64,000 bases of DNA, taken from contig LT598461.1 in assembly GCA_900074725.1 (NCBI GenBank), positions 806,001 to 870,000 of the forward strand, written 5' to 3'. The position numbers and the translations under genes are program-made. This document shows positions 9,501-20,464 of this stretch, in pieces (within the stretch, counting starts at the first letter, position 1; every line of letters begins with the position of its first letter). This DNA is from Lachancea dasiensis. Lineage: Eukaryota; Ascomycota; Saccharomycetes; Saccharomycetales; Saccharomycetaceae. The notes under the pieces were generated by a model, which was not told the DNA's origin, made no database searches, and saw nothing but the letters and a program-made list of their open reading frames with translations.

Positions 9501-9998
9501 CCTATCTGTATTGCTTAAATCCTGCACACCAAACTCAATCTGAATAACCTTACGCCCACTCGAACTTGAACTGAGAAAGCGTAAAAACCAGTCTACCAAT
9601 GAAGAGATCTTTGGGATTAACCAGAAGTTTGAAAGCCACCTAGCGCCTGTTTTTTAGTTTGAACTTGATTGAATCTCTAAGCACCACTTTCTCAAATTTC
9701 AACTTTTTTTCAGCTTCTCATCATTATTTCGGAAAATTTTTCAATATTGTAACTACACCAGAAAGAGACAATTTTCTAAGCTCAAAAGTTCAAAACCAGG
9801 TAGTAATTTCAACAACTCGAGCAAACCTCAATTGGAGGTGAATAGGCCCCAAGGCGTTCGTAATTGTAGGAAGGTTCTCACTTCTTTGTCTTATCAAAAA
9901 AAAAAAAAAAAAAAAATAGGTCAAAAAATCCCAGCCCGGGTTTAACAGGCTATCAGCATAGTATTACACAGATTTGCCAGACTTTTCTTTACGAAAGC
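9501..9998. other. Intergenic with a 22-base A run, YBL081W promoter and GLE2 3' flank
   Basis: 498 bp between the YBL081W start and the GLE2 stop, both genes on the minus strand. It contains 22 consecutive A at 9896-9917, so T22 on the transcribed strand, about 80 bp after the GLE2 stop. Poly(dA:dT) tracts exclude nucleosomes and are common in yeast promoters; here the tract may serve the YBL081W promoter, the GLE2 terminator or both. No gene seen. Confidence 0.6.
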
Positions 9999-11102
9999 TT
10001 ACTTTTTCTTCTCCTTGACTTCGTCGTCGGTAGTAGGATGTAGACGGATGACATTTGGGTAGTCGGGTCTGTTGCCTGCGTGGCCCTGATGCCAATCGTA
10101 GCTGAGAGCGTATGCAAAGACTGATCCACTGCGATTGAAGTTGCACGCAGGAATAGATGCCTGTAGCGAAGGAAAACCCTTGAGCCTGTGCCGCTGGTTT
10201 TTGTCCCAGAAATGGAATGTGCCATCGCCGCCCGCGGTCGCAAACGTGCCATGCACTGGGTGGAAAACAATGCTATTGACAGGGTATACCTGAGATTCTG
10301 TGGTAGAACGTCCACCAGCGGGACCCGTGGCCTGCTGCTGAACGCGATGGCACTTGAACGAGAAGCCAGATTTACGCTGCTCTTGTTCGTCCACGTACTG
10401 AATTGCACAGCGTCCCTCAATGGACCCAATTGCAAACCCATTTCCTTCTATGTAGCATGCAATCGAACGGGTTTGCCACTTTAGAGGTGACATGCTTGTT
10501 TTGAAAATAGCAGCCGGGTTGTTAAGGTCGATCACCGCAATATGTCGCTCAGCCGTTCCGACCACGAGAAGTTTCTGCTTTGAGTCCATACAGTATACAC
10601 GCTCGGGCATCGATAGAGTAGACACAGGCTGTGGCTGGCGCATATCCCAGTACCTAACTGTCTTGTCCCACGAACCTGTCACTAAACACTCCGTATTCGT
10701 GGGCCCACACCTCACATACCGTAGGCACTTGACCGCTGAATCATGGGCCCCAATTTGCTGGGATTGGCCCGTTGCTACGTCGAAGACAACCACAGCGTTG
10801 TCGCACCCACCAGAGGCTATTTTGGTCCCATCGTCCGACCACCTTGTTGTTAAAACTGGCCCTTGATGCTGATATTCTGCTCTGCATTGAGCCGCACCGC
10901 CATTCACGTCCCAAACACGAACTTTCTTGTCCCAAGAGCTCACACTAAACAGGAAATCTTGCTGTGGAGAAAAGGCTATGTCTGAGATGGAGTCCTCTGC
11001 CGGGTTTTGAAGGACAATGTCATTGGCTAGGTCTTTTTCGGCATTTTGTACCTTTGAAACAGGCAAAGCTCCCGCACTACGATTGTTTCCGTAAAATGAC
11101 AT
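9999..11102 (-). CDS. GLE2: mRNA export WD-repeat nucleoporin Gle2 (Rae1)
   Basis: Gle2/Rae1 is a seven-bladed beta-propeller that binds the GLEBS segment of Nup116 at the nuclear pore and acts in poly(A) RNA export. The 367-residue protein has the length and sequence of the family. The N-terminus [13 protein letters not shown] is followed by [20 protein letters not shown] and [22 protein letters not shown]-type blades such as [28 protein letters not shown] and [13 protein letters not shown] follow, and the end is DDEVKEKKK. The frame is open upstream to a TTG at 11213. The ATG at 11102 aligns with the S. cerevisiae start and is chosen. Neighbours and orientation match YER107C. Confidence 0.97.
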   Translation of the reverse strand: MSFYGNNRSAGALPVSKVQNAEKDLANDIVLQNPAEDSISDIAFSPQQDFLFSVSSWDKKVRVWDVNGGAAQCRAEYQHQGPVLTTRWSDDGTKIASGGCDNAVVVFDVATGQSQQIGAHDSAVKCLRYVRCGPTNTECLVTGSWDKTVRYWDMRQPQPVSTLSMPERVYCMDSKQKLLVVGTAERHIAVIDLNNPAAIFKTSMSPLKWQTRSIACYIEGNGFAIGSIEGRCAIQYVDEQEQRKSGFSFKCHRVQQQATGPAGGRSTTESQVYPVNSIVFHPVHGTFATAGGDGTFHFWDKNQRHRLKGFPSLQASIPACNFNRSGSVFAYALSYDWHQGHAGNRPDYPNVIRLHPTTDDEVKEKKK

Positions 11103-11369
11103 CTTACCAACGCCAATTGATTCGTCACTACCGTTACTTTGCGGAACAACTAACGTCTGGTTTACGGGATACACGGACTTCGTTAATCTTGAAGTAATGT
11201 TGAAATTTTTCAACTATCAACAAAAACGTGATTTCAAGCACCATAGAAGATGTGACCGCTGGGCCAGCCCAGTGCTTCACTATATACTAGTAAAAGTCAG
11301 TCCGATTCTACTTCGAGTATGTCTGTCCCCTCTTACTTATATGCAACCTTGAGGGATTTTTTGTTTTCA

Positions 11370-12489
11370 TTAGGGCCAGTTCATTAGATTGAGGCCATAG
11401 TTCATATTCGAACTGGGATCAAGGAAGTCAAGGTTGAAAGGTTCATCAGCAGGAGCTTGAGGTTGTAATTGCGTTGAGCTTGGTTTAGATGAGGGGTTTT
11501 TGGACGGTGCAGATTTTTCGATCACTTCGCTTCCCAAACTGAATATATCGTCATCCTCAAAATTGTACGTTGTAGAGCCTAATGTAGGGTCATTTTGAGC
11601 CAGAGCATCAAAATCGGTTTGTGGCGTGGGTTCAGTGGCAACCGAAGTTGGGAAAGTTCCGATAATACTGGTAGTATCATTGCTACTGGCGCTTTCCGGG
11701 TGAACATCGTCTGCCGTTAGCGGGGTCGTTCCCGCCGACCGCGCTATTCTGGTGGGACCCTTAATGCTGGAAGCTGCTGTTGTCTTTTTAGGCTTGTTAC
11801 GACAGGCACTGGAGCTTTTGGGCCTTTTAGTATCCGCTGATGATTCTACTAGCGGAGAGGAGGGGCTTGTGGTTAAACCTGTTGAAGAGTTCGCCGCCTG
11901 CATCTTCTTTGCTTTCTTCACGCGCTTTTGTCCACCTTTCTGGCTTATTAAGAAGTCTTTGGTTTCACCAGAGGTGTCCATTGGCGTCTCATTTACAGTC
12001 GATAGAGCACTTGATGACATGTGTTTATTGAGTGAGCTGCCTGCAGGGGTGAAGGGTCCTACAGGGGTTACTGGCTCTGATTGATTTTTTTTGGTAGCGT
12101 TGAGCGTAGGTCCGCCTGCCTTAGTGGTCGAGGATTTGCGTCGTGGCCGATCTTTAGACCTTGACGATGAGTTAGGACCGAAGCTTGCTGGGCCATTCAT
12201 GGTATTTATACTCAGCGGAGATGATCCTGAGTAAACCGGAGCGTTAGTCTTGTTCAAGACGAAACCAGGCGTAGATGCAGCTGATCTGTGCAAGATTGCC
12301 TGCTCATTCTCTTTTTCTAGCATTAACAGCTGCTTTTGATAATTGTATAAACCGTCCATATTGGAAAGGTGAGCCTCTTGTGCAGCATCATGAGGTATTT
12401 CTGGTGACGCGGCAGCGCCGCTTTTCTTGTTAGAATAATGCGACGAAGCTGGTCCATAAAATTGATTTTGCAATGACTGCTGGTGCTGG

Positions 12490-12572
<83 letters not shown>

Positions 12573-12999
12573 GTGCTGGAGCAGCTGCTGGCTGTGTGTG
12601 AGTTGTGGCGGCAAGCGACGTTGCTGTAGGCCCTGTGATTGGTGTGCTGGCGGCGGCCCAACTTGTTGAACATAACCAGGAGGAAAGTTTGATTTTTGTG
12701 GAACCGAGGGTGCCATGTACATAGGCCCATTAACACCAGAAACTACTAATGGATTTCCTCCATTGGGCATCATTTGATGGGAGTAAACTTGGGAGGGTGG
12801 TTGGGAATGTTGTAAAGACGGGTGGTGATGTGGCGAATGCTGCAAAGGTATTTGTGAAACTTGTTGATGCTGTGGTTGCGATTGCCCCTGAAATTGTTGA
12901 TGTTGAACTTGCTGTTGCACCTGCTGCTGGCGGATAGTTGCGGGAGCCGCCCGCTGCCTAATTTGCTGAGCCTGAGCCTGAGCCTGAGCCTGGGCCTGG

Positions 13000-13058
<59 letters not shown>

Positions 13059-13263
13059 GGCCTGGGCCTGAGCCTGCTGATCACGTATATGAGCTTGTAA
13101 GCGGGCCTGAACTTGAGCTTGCGGATCTTGCGCCTGGAAATGGTGAGCCTGGGCACGAGCCTGAGCCTGAGCTTGAGCTTGGGCCTGAGCTTGAGCCTGA
13201 ACTTGAGCCTGTTGCGCCTGAGCCTGAACTTGAGCCTGAGCTTGAGCCTGTTGGGCCTGAGCT

Positions 13264-13319
<56 letters not shown>

Positions 13320-14114
13320 GGCTTGAGCTTGAGCCTGAGGCGGGAAATAGTCTGCAGTTGGTTGCTGTTGCCGCTGCTGTTGGCGAGGTGCGTGGACAGC
13401 CATTTGTTGCTGTGCCGCTGCAAATTGACCTTGTTCAGGCCGCCTTGGAGCTGCAACTGGTTGATTTGTATATGAATAGCTTCTACTCTCGGTCGCAATC
13501 CCCGTGGCTGGAGCAGCAGAAGTCCCAGCGAGCATCATGCCAAACATCGTAGGATCAAAAGTCTCGCCTTGATAATCACCACGCTGTTCAGCTTGTTGCT
13601 GCGTACGAGCAGCATGCATAGCCACATTACGATACGTATGTTCCTGCCTTCGGGCGTCAAACTGCAGTTGAAAATACTGCTGAGCCATTTCAGAACCCCC
13701 TCTGTGTGTCCTGGCATTGAAAACATCCCAGAAAATTTGCCACCACTCATACAAAAACCCTTGTGGTGCATCATTTTGTGGGCGAAAGGGTGTGTTAGGC
13801 ATGGGCCGCTGGCCATTTTCCTCAAGAATGGCCTCTTGCGAAAATGCTTTGGCAGTCTCTGATAACGATGATTTGGAAAGAAAGTCGTAAATGTAAGCAT
13901 TCAACAGTCGTTTAGATGTCCCCGTTGCATCCAAACCACTGTTCAAAACACCGTCTTGCAGCTCGTGTATTGCACCAGACGACATAGAGGCCGTACGCTG
14001 TCGGGGTAGTTCGGGAGACGCCTGTAATGTTGCCTTGCGCGCCGAATTTGTGTGCTGTGACAGAGTTTCCTGACCTTGCATACCGCTTAGGTCCCGAGGA
14101 GTTCTGGAAGCCAT
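11370..14114 (-). CDS. FLO8: Transcription activator Flo8 with a LUFS/LisH domain and giant QA and Q repeats
   Basis: Flo8 is the nuclear activator downstream of the cAMP-PKA pathway for flocculation, invasive and filamentous growth. The 914-residue protein carries the LUFS region of LUG/LUH-Flo8-SSBP proteins: a LisH helix pair near residues 69-100 ([20 protein letters not shown]) and the aromatic stretch [14 protein letters not shown] near 119-132. Residues about 260-384 are mostly Gln-Ala dipeptides, and residues about 515-541 are a pure glutamine run. The rest is Q/N/S/P-rich with basic patches ([15 protein letters not shown]) and an acidic, aromatic C-terminus ([20 protein letters not shown]) that may be the activation domain. 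The frame is open upstream to a TTG at 14192; the first ATG is 14114. The place between GLE2 and KAP123 matches YER109C. Confidence 0.92.
12492..12572 (-). repeat. (CTGTTG)n microsatellite coding polyglutamine in FLO8
   Basis: A hexanucleotide repeat CTGTTG on the plus strand (coding strand CAACAG) of about 13.5 units, pure throughout, gives about 27 glutamines flanked by histidines. The alternating CAA/CAG codons make it a perfect hexamer array rather than a triplet one. Confidence 0.9.
12964..13337 (-). repeat. (GAGCCT)n minisatellite-like array coding Gln-Ala repeats in FLO8
   Basis: About 374 bp built from the hexamer GAGCCT and near variants (GGGCCT, GAGCTT, GAACTT) on the plus strand, encoding a (QA)n protein tract. 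Two long arrays, about 13140-13337 and 12964-13080, flank a degenerate middle with [17 protein letters not shown] and HIRDQ. Every third-base variant stays in frame. The other frames read as Leu-Arg or Leu-Ser dipeptides and are not genes. Confidence 0.92.
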
Positions 14115-15057
14115 AGGTGGGAATACTAGCAAGCAAAGCTGCGCCCTTTTTACGCCTGCAGTTTCTTTATCCCAAAATATGTGACGATCCAACTAATTAT
14201 TTCAATATTGTAGTCTGTCGAAATTGTCCTCTCTAGATGAGCGAGATTCTATGGTTTCTAGCAAAGACCGGCAAATGATGTGATAGCGAAGGTTTGAGAT
14301 CACTTTTTCAAAAGTGAAAATGTCTAATTGAGCTCTTGGGGTCCACTATAAGCCTGCTTTTATTCTCCAGAATTCGGAGTTGTCGAGGACAATCTTTCTT
14401 GAGCGTGCCCCAACTTGAAAATTTAAAGTCAATATATCCACATACGAAAAATAAAGTCATCAAAGAGTACATGTGTACTCTTCATGACGACAAGCCCAAG
14501 CGGGCGTCTTGATGGCAGAAGCTATGGTGTCGGAGCTAGGAATTTCCCAAGGGTTATTCGCTTCGAACTATGGAATTAATTTACTTAGTTTCAAGCCTTT
14601 TCAGCACCTAGGGATGGCCACCAGACGGTATATCCAGATCAGACAAAAATGAACAAATATGGCGACAGCAGGAGGACAGAAGCAGTCAGAAGCAGTCAGA
14701 AGCAGTCAGAAGCAGTCAGAAGCAAGTTGGAACTGGCTGCAACGGAGTGTTGCCATGAAATATAAGTGCACATAATCTCAGTGTAGCTTTAGATAGTCTA
14801 ATCGATGACATACCGACATAAAAAATCATGCAAAACTCCAGAGGCGTAGAGTTTTGACTTGAGCAATTCTTTCAAGGTGTTACTTCTGGTTCCAATAATA
14901 GTCGGATTATAGGCGACGGTGTGTATCAACGCAAGTTATGGGATCGGAGGAATAATGCACAATTATTTTGCAATTAAATGGGGGACTCTGCCCCAGAGTC
15001 GAGAACTTCCCGTAACCAGACCAAATTCTATTTGTAATGCGACCCTGCGGGACGGTG
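14115..15057. promoter_or_regulatory. FLO8 upstream region, with a 10-bp tandem repeat
   Basis: 943 bp between the FLO8 start and the ALG3 stop, both on the minus strand, so mainly FLO8 promoter. Long promoters are typical of filamentation regulators. It contains the minisatellite listed separately and no believable ORF. I could not assign particular binding sites. Confidence 0.5.
14678..14724. repeat. Tandem repeat of AGAAGCAGTC, 4.7 copies
   Basis: Four exact copies of the decamer AGAAGCAGTC plus a partial AGAAGCA run head to tail, about 570 bp upstream of the FLO8 ATG. The copies are identical, which suggests recent or homogenised expansion. Confidence 0.95.
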
Positions 15058-16425
15058 CTACTGTATTTTCTTTGCCATTACATTTGTTAGTTTTGGTGTT
15101 TTCGGTGCTTGAGTTTGTAGGAACAATACGAGCAACAGCAAACTGTTCACCGTGAACAAGCCAGCACTGGCAGCTGCATTTGGCGGGTAGCTATTCCAGC
15201 AGTATTCATGGATGGTATACCAGACAACGGCCGGTAGCAGTGGCAGTTTAGACCAATACAGCATCACGGGCAAGGTCCAGTGGTACCATGAGAGAAATTG
15301 ATAGTGAAGTGATCGAGAGAATACAACGCCCACAAAGTTTGTTACCAACAGTATGTAGCCAATGTCCGGCATGCTGGGGCGATTAAAACCTTGATATGCA
15401 CTCAGGACCGGAGTAAAGGGATGCCTTAGGGCCCTCATCGAAGCCCAGACTTCGGAAATATCAGAATGGAAGCGTGTTAGTAGCAACAGGGCCAAGGTGG
15501 CCACTTGACTGACCAAAAGTGTTCGATGAAACCATGGATCCTCAAAGACCTCTTGATCGACAAATTGCCAATTGATGCTCCATTTGTACATGAACTGACG
15601 GCCAAAATCAAATGCTGTCGACCAATACTCACGAGGATGCTGCTGAACAAATGGGAGCGCAATACAGTACTGCCAGCCAACAATAAGCCCAATACAACCC
15701 AGCGTAAATGCGAGACGACCCTCTGAGAGTTTGAAGATGGCCAGTAGGACACCTGGCAGGTACAGGAGTGCATTCATCTTGATACTCACAGCCATTGAAT
15801 AACTTGCACTGGCAACGATACATAGGGCTCGCTGCTGCATGCGAGCGGAAAGAAGAAGCATAAAGACGGTAAAGACCATGAAGAGAGTAGTGAAGCAATC
15901 GTTGAACAATCGCAGAACGTAAATGGAGTGCAGCCGTTTGGAAAAGACCGCCAAAGCTACACACCAAGGCGGTAGTTGTAATAACGCGTAGCAACCCATT
16001 TGTAACATCAGTGTTACAATGTAGAGGTATCGAAATACAGTCTGCCCCGACTTTAGGTCATCCAATCCCTCCGTAATGATTTCCATTGCACGGTAAATCC
16101 AAACATGGCCTGCAGGATAGACCAATGGGCCAGTGCCGCCCTCGATCAATTTGTAGTTTCTCTCCCCATCTTTAATCGCCCAGATTTGCTCCATATATGC
16201 CTCGTAGTCAATCTCCGTATAGTCGACATTTCTTATGATCCACTTCAGAGCTAGAGACTCGAAAATGATCAAAAGCGGCATTAAAACATGGTTTGCCTCT
16301 GGGTTGAAGATTAAGTAGTGCACTATATCTTTGATGTCCCTGCGTATGTCGACCGATTGCTCTTCTTGTGCGGGTTGTTGACTCTCACCATCTTTGGTTG
16401 CTTGGAGGTTCTGATCAGCATCCAT
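15058..16425 (-). CDS. ALG3: Dolichyl-P-Man:Man5GlcNAc2-PP-dolichol alpha-1,3-mannosyltransferase
   Basis: Alg3 is the ER mannosyltransferase (family GT58, GT-C fold) that adds the first lumenal mannose, from dolichol-phosphate-mannose, to the N-glycan precursor. The 455-residue protein (S. cerevisiae 458) is hydrophobic throughout with about ten membrane spans. The first lumenal loop carries VDYTEIDYEAYMEQI, the acidic motif conserved in the family, followed by NYKLIEGGTGPLVYPAGHVW. FNDCFTTLFMVF and LHYQFLSWYHWTLP are also family blocks. The C-terminus KKIQ is a dilysine ER-retrieval signal. The start is the ATG at 16425. The position between FLO8 and KAP123 fits YBL082C, but the strand is opposite to that expected from the otherwise collinear S. 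cerevisiae chromosome II genes. Confidence 0.96.
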   Translation of the reverse strand: MDADQNLQATKDGESQQPAQEEQSVDIRRDIKDIVHYLIFNPEANHVLMPLLIIFESLALKWIIRNVDYTEIDYEAYMEQIWAIKDGERNYKLIEGGTGPLVYPAGHVWIYRAMEIITEGLDDLKSGQTVFRYLYIVTLMLQMGCYALLQLPPWCVALAVFSKRLHSIYVLRLFNDCFTTLFMVFTVFMLLLSARMQQRALCIVASASYSMAVSIKMNALLYLPGVLLAIFKLSEGRLAFTLGCIGLIVGWQYCIALPFVQQHPREYWSTAFDFGRQFMYKWSINWQFVDQEVFEDPWFHRTLLVSQVATLALLLLTRFHSDISEVWASMRALRHPFTPVLSAYQGFNRPSMPDIGYILLVTNFVGVVFSRSLHYQFLSWYHWTLPVMLYWSKLPLLPAVVWYTIHEYCWNSYPPNAAASAGLFTVNSLLLLVLFLQTQAPKTPKLTNVMAKKIQ

Positions 16426-16671
16426 TCTGATTAACAGCTAATTGTTTTAGAGTCCTAAAGATAGTCAGTAAAGATGTGCAGTATTACTTCAGCAACTTGT
16501 TAAGGCGATGTAGTTTTTACATTTTCAAGGTAAACGAAATAAGATGGTGCAAAGAACTTTTTCTATGCTCCCCGAGATCGCGGAACTTGAATTAATGGGC
16601 TCTTTGTTAATTGAATGAAAGATTTAATGTCGTTAGATAATTTACAGTTATAGTCTAGAGTTAACGATTCA

Positions 16672-19600
16672 TTAAGCGATAACCTGCGCCAACACGGGCT
16701 TTTGGGCAACGACACCGTTGTAAGTAGTGTTGAGATATTTGAGCAGGTCAACAACCTTAGTCTGAATCTCAGCAGATTGGAACTGCTTCATTCTGTCCAT
16801 GTTCTCTTCTCTTCCCAAGGTAGATTCTTGTTCTAGTTTGACTCTCTCGGCTTCCTTGGTGAAGACGGCTTCGAAAAAATCGATAACTTTGGCAGTTTCA
16901 TTGATGATCAAGTTGTTGTTGGATTGATAGAGCTTCATGATCAATTCAAATATTGGGTCGTACTCTTCGTAGCCCGTGTTCAAAGGCAAGTGATTCAAGA
17001 GTGCTGGTAGGGTATGTTCCAAAGGAACTAGCGCCTCGTTCTTCAAGGTCATTCTGGCGACACAGCCGGTAGCGTTTGCAAAAGCTCTGTCAATGATCTC
17101 TCTTGTTGCTTCATCATCTTCGGCAGCAAGGGCCTTTTGGTCGGCTGTACTCAGCAGTTCGTACATGGCTCTCAGCACAGGCTCGTAGATGGCAGATACG
17201 TCGAACGAAGAATATTGACATAGAAGCCCAACACCATATGCGGCGTTACCCCTGACTTCGAGAGATTTGTCTGAAGTCAATCTAACAATCAAGGCTTCGA
17301 GCAGGCTTTGCATAAATGGGTTTTGCTCCTTTAGACCCTCAGCAATCTCAGAGATAGCACCCACAGCAGCGGATCTCTTGTTCTTTGATTTGGACTGGAA
17401 TAAGTTCAATACAATCGGCTTAAAGTTTTCAAAAACCTTTGCAAAGTCCGCACCCAATGCATAAGAGAGGCTCACCAAAACTTCCAAGGCACAGTCCAAT
17501 AGAGCGGCTTCTGTCTCCGACGCATCCACATCTTCGTCCTCAGGAATATCTTCTTCGTAGTCAATTGTTTGACAAGCGTGACTACCCTTTAGGACGTTCA
17601 TAACTTCAACACACAATCTCTCTAGAGAAGAAGAGTCGCCATTGTCAATTACCACAATAGCACCGAACTTTTTGATCATCTCCGCGAAATCTTCTAAGAT
17701 GGTAATTACCATCGAAGTTTCGAACTCCTCCGTCAAGTTGTCCAAAGAAGTGGCTCTGATGCTTTGAACAACAGTTAGCACGTTGCTATCGATATAAGAA
17801 CCGGAAGGAACTCCAACAGGGTACTCTTCCTCCTTGACACTAGCGGTTTGAAGAAGAGCCTTGGCAATATTCCATATCGTATGGAGAGCAGTTTCTCTCA
17901 AACCGTATGATTCCTCAACCTGCTCGTTCAAAACCTTCAGAGATTGTTCCACGTACTCCAAGAAGTTCTCCTTAGTGGCAACGGCTAATTCGGAAAGAGC
18001 TGCAGCGGCAACCTCTTTTTCGTAGGAGATACCAGTGTTGACCGTGAATTTTTGTTGGAGATCATCAGCCTCTAAATCAGCCAAGTCTTCAGCATCCTCG
18101 TCGATGTTGAATTGGTATTCTTTCTGTTCCAAAGTCTTGAAAATTTCTGGCAAAATGGTAGCCAAGAAGGGTGCAAAATCTTTCCCGTAAACCTTGGCCA
18201 TGTTGGCAATAAAAGCGTAACCAGACTCTCTGAGCCTAGCCGATTCGGTTTTGATGGCCTCGTAAGCGGAGTTGAGCAGAGGCTCCGCGAATTCATGGAA
18301 AGCTTCAGATCTTACAGCTCTTCCCATAGTGGATATATTTTCAAAAGTCAATGATCTGAGTTCAATGTCGTCTTCAGACATGCCCTCGATTTGACCTGAG
18401 TTTTCGATAAATTGTTGCAAATACTGGACTGAAGTTTTGAAGTAAGGCAAGAAAGCAGATCCGGCGGCAAAAGCTGCAGAACCAATGGCAGAAACAATGG
18501 CGGCCCTTAATTTCGAGGATTGATTAGAATCAAGCATGTAAAATAACTTGTTCATCAACGGTTCTAGGTATTTGGATATCGCCTCGTAAGCAGTGAATTC
18601 GAGTAGACCATCCAAAGCGACCGTGGCGTATTTGTAAATGACAACATTTTTAGCCGAGTCAATTGTTCCCATGATCAAAGGCAAGTACTCTTCATGAAAT
18701 TTAGCAACTTCGTCTTGCAAATCTGTTGTCAGCTGAGAGATACACTTCAAAGCTGCCAGTTGAACGACGGGATGGCTGTCCTTCAAGCCTGCAATGGTTG
18801 CAGGGATGATCTTGTCCAACTGAGACAGAACATAGTCTGGAGAACCCGTCACCGCAACAGAGATAGCAAGAAGAATGGCCCTTCTCTCGAATGGGTTGGA
18901 AGATTGAAGCATGGCGCTCAAGTGCTCGACAATTGGTACAGCAACCTGAGATGGAGGAAGCTCAGACGATGCAAAGGCCAAAAGTCTGATGGCGGTCAAA
19001 GAAGGAGTATTCTCCTCGTTTTCTCCCGCCTCATCTTCATTGTTCAATTCGTCTTCGACATCAATCTCCTCGGAAGCCACACTGAGTGCAGCCATGGTGA
19101 TTTCGTGTCCCATCTTGGCTTGTATGATTTTAGACTTTCTGAAGGATAAGGCCGATGTTGCGAACTGTACCGCGAAAACTCTTACCTCTTCGTCAACGTC
19201 CTTGTTCACAGCGATTTGCAAGGACAGTTTAATCAGGTCAACGATACTGTTACCTGTTAGTTGAGAGTCCAGTAATAGAAAGTCATTGAGACAGTTGAAG
19301 ATCAACTTGGTGTTGTTGGTATCGTCAGCCTTAATGACCGCTTCCAAGACATTCACAACTAAAGGAATCGAAGCAGAAAATTTTGTAGCGTATCCTGGAT
19401 TAATTTGGCCCTCCTCTTCTATCAAATTTGAAACTTGGTTCATGGCCTGTGCCGACAAAGATCTTGTTTCCAACGTGAATCCGTCACCCATGGTATGAGC
19501 AAATAAATTCAAAAAGTCTCCAATGTACAAGTTCAATTCCGGGTTCATATTGTCAAGGAGGGATAAGAGCACAAAAACTGCGGTTTCAGCAGTTTTGCCG

Positions 19601-20007
19601 TCATTTCCTGAGGCGGCTTGAATCAGACTTGGTACCAGTTCAGGCCACTTCTTCTCATCAAGTTCTTCGTTGCCGATCGCAGCAATCACACGGGCGTTGG
19701 CGTGACGCACTATTTCCTTGGGCTCAGAAAACGCACTGCTCAGCAAAGAGCTCTTTATCTCAGCCTGAAGAGAGCCGTCTAGAGCGCTCCATTGAGCTGA
19801 GACGAGTTTTCTAGCCTCCACACCGGCTAACTGCTTCAAACCATCGTCAGCACCACTATGTAGTATGTGGAGTAAGGCAGGAAGGGCGGCAGGCTGAGTG
19901 TAGAACTGCGACTGCAAAGTTTTTGTAGCCTCTTTCAGTGACCCAGAGTTGGGCTGAATAATGGCATTAAGCAACTGCTCCAATTGTGACACAAATTGCT
20001 GATCCAT
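16672..20007 (-). CDS. KAP123: Karyopherin beta Kap123 (importin 4 type)
   Basis: Kap123 is the main import receptor for ribosomal proteins and also carries histones H3 and H4 into the nucleus. The 1111-residue protein (S. cerevisiae 1113) consists of HEAT repeats. The N-terminal IBN-like repeat starts [16 protein letters not shown]. An acidic loop near residue 320 ([15 protein letters not shown]) is typical of the importin 4 group, and a second acidic segment, [13 protein letters not shown], lies near residue 810. The C-terminus is [15 protein letters not shown]. The start is the ATG at 20007. Codon use looks strongly biased, as for an abundant protein. The promoter has two PAC motifs and one RRPE motif, which puts the gene in the ribosome-biogenesis regulon. 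The location matches YER110C. Confidence 0.97.
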   Translation of the reverse strand: MDQQFVSQLEQLLNAIIQPNSGSLKEATKTLQSQFYTQPAALPALLHILHSGADDGLKQLAGVEARKLVSAQWSALDGSLQAEIKSSLLSSAFSEPKEIVRHANARVIAAIGNEELDEKKWPELVPSLIQAASGNDGKTAETAVFVLLSLLDNMNPELNLYIGDFLNLFAHTMGDGFTLETRSLSAQAMNQVSNLIEEEGQINPGYATKFSASIPLVVNVLEAVIKADDTNNTKLIFNCLNDFLLLDSQLTGNSIVDLIKLSLQIAVNKDVDEEVRVFAVQFATSALSFRKSKIIQAKMGHEITMAALSVASEEIDVEDELNNEDEAGENEENTPSLTAIRLLAFASSELPPSQVAVPIVEHLSAMLQSSNPFERRAILLAISVAVTGSPDYVLSQLDKIIPATIAGLKDSHPVVQLAALKCISQLTTDLQDEVAKFHEEYLPLIMGTIDSAKNVVIYKYATVALDGLLEFTAYEAISKYLEPLMNKLFYMLDSNQSSKLRAAIVSAIGSAAFAAGSAFLPYFKTSVQYLQQFIENSGQIEGMSEDDIELRSLTFENISTMGRAVRSEAFHEFAEPLLNSAYEAIKTESARLRESGYAFIANMAKVYGKDFAPFLATILPEIFKTLEQKEYQFNIDEDAEDLADLEADDLQQKFTVNTGISYEKEVAAAALSELAVATKENFLEYVEQSLKVLNEQVEESYGLRETALHTIWNIAKALLQTASVKEEEYPVGVPSGSYIDSNVLTVVQSIRATSLDNLTEEFETSMVITILEDFAEMIKKFGAIVVIDNGDSSSLERLCVEVMNVLKGSHACQTIDYEEDIPEDEDVDASETEAALLDCALEVLVSLSYALGADFAKVFENFKPIVLNLFQSKSKNKRSAAVGAISEIAEGLKEQNPFMQSLLEALIVRLTSDKSLEVRGNAAYGVGLLCQYSSFDVSAIYEPVLRAMYELLSTADQKALAAEDDEATREIIDRAFANATGCVARMTLKNEALVPLEHTLPALLNHLPLNTGYEEYDPIFELIMKLYQSNNNLIINETAKVIDFFEAVFTKEAERVKLEQESTLGREENMDRMKQFQSAEIQTKVVDLLKYLNTTYNGVVAQKPVLAQVIA

Positions 20008-20464
20008 ATCAGGATGTAGCTAGTGTGATGTTCAGTCCTTTGAAGTTTCTCTTAAGTTGAGGACAAGTTTACCAAAACGTTGTTCCTCTTAGTACTCGCA
20101 ATAGCCTCCAAAAGTGCTACAGAGTGGCTCAATCAACCAAAAAGAGATGTCTAATGATTATCCCGATGACTTTGTATATACCAAAAGAACAAGCTCATCG
20201 CATCTCATCTCATCGCAGCTAAAAATTTTTTTGGCTGATATATCTTCGTATGTGAATACATCTTCGAGAGATGAGATGAGACCGTGCCTTATGTGATTCC
20301 CTGGATCACATCAACCCCATCACAGATTAGCTGTTTAAAAATGTGTTGTAGAAAAGAGGTAATACACGCCTTTGCCCAGCCATCTTACATTTAACGTTGG
20401 GCTATGATTGATCGGGGTGACAACGTAATGCGAATGAGGATTGCAGAGCCGAATGGCTCAATCA
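20008..20464 (-). promoter_or_regulatory. KAP123 promoter with two PAC motifs and one RRPE
   Basis: 457 bp between the KAP123 start and the SWI4 stop. CTCATCGC, the PAC motif (GCGATGAG on the gene strand), occurs at 20194-20201 and 20209-20216. AAAAATTTTT, the RRPE core, lies at 20221-20230, only 4 bp beyond the second PAC. PAC is bound by Tod6/Dot6 and RRPE by Stb3, repressors of ribosome-biogenesis genes under TOR/PKA control. The motifs are seen; their use is inferred from conservation of this arrangement in yeasts. Confidence 0.75.

Noticed and set aside
12770-13498. Long minus-strand frame of Leu-Arg repeats and plus-strand frames of Leu-Ser repeats
   Set aside because: They are other frames of the FLO8 Gln-Ala hexamer array. 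Any two-codon repeat is open in several frames, and only the QA frame continues into the LUFS domain and the rest of Flo8.
14678-14724. CRISPR-like array
   Set aside because: Ten-base units without spacers in a eukaryotic nuclear genome; a plain tandem repeat.
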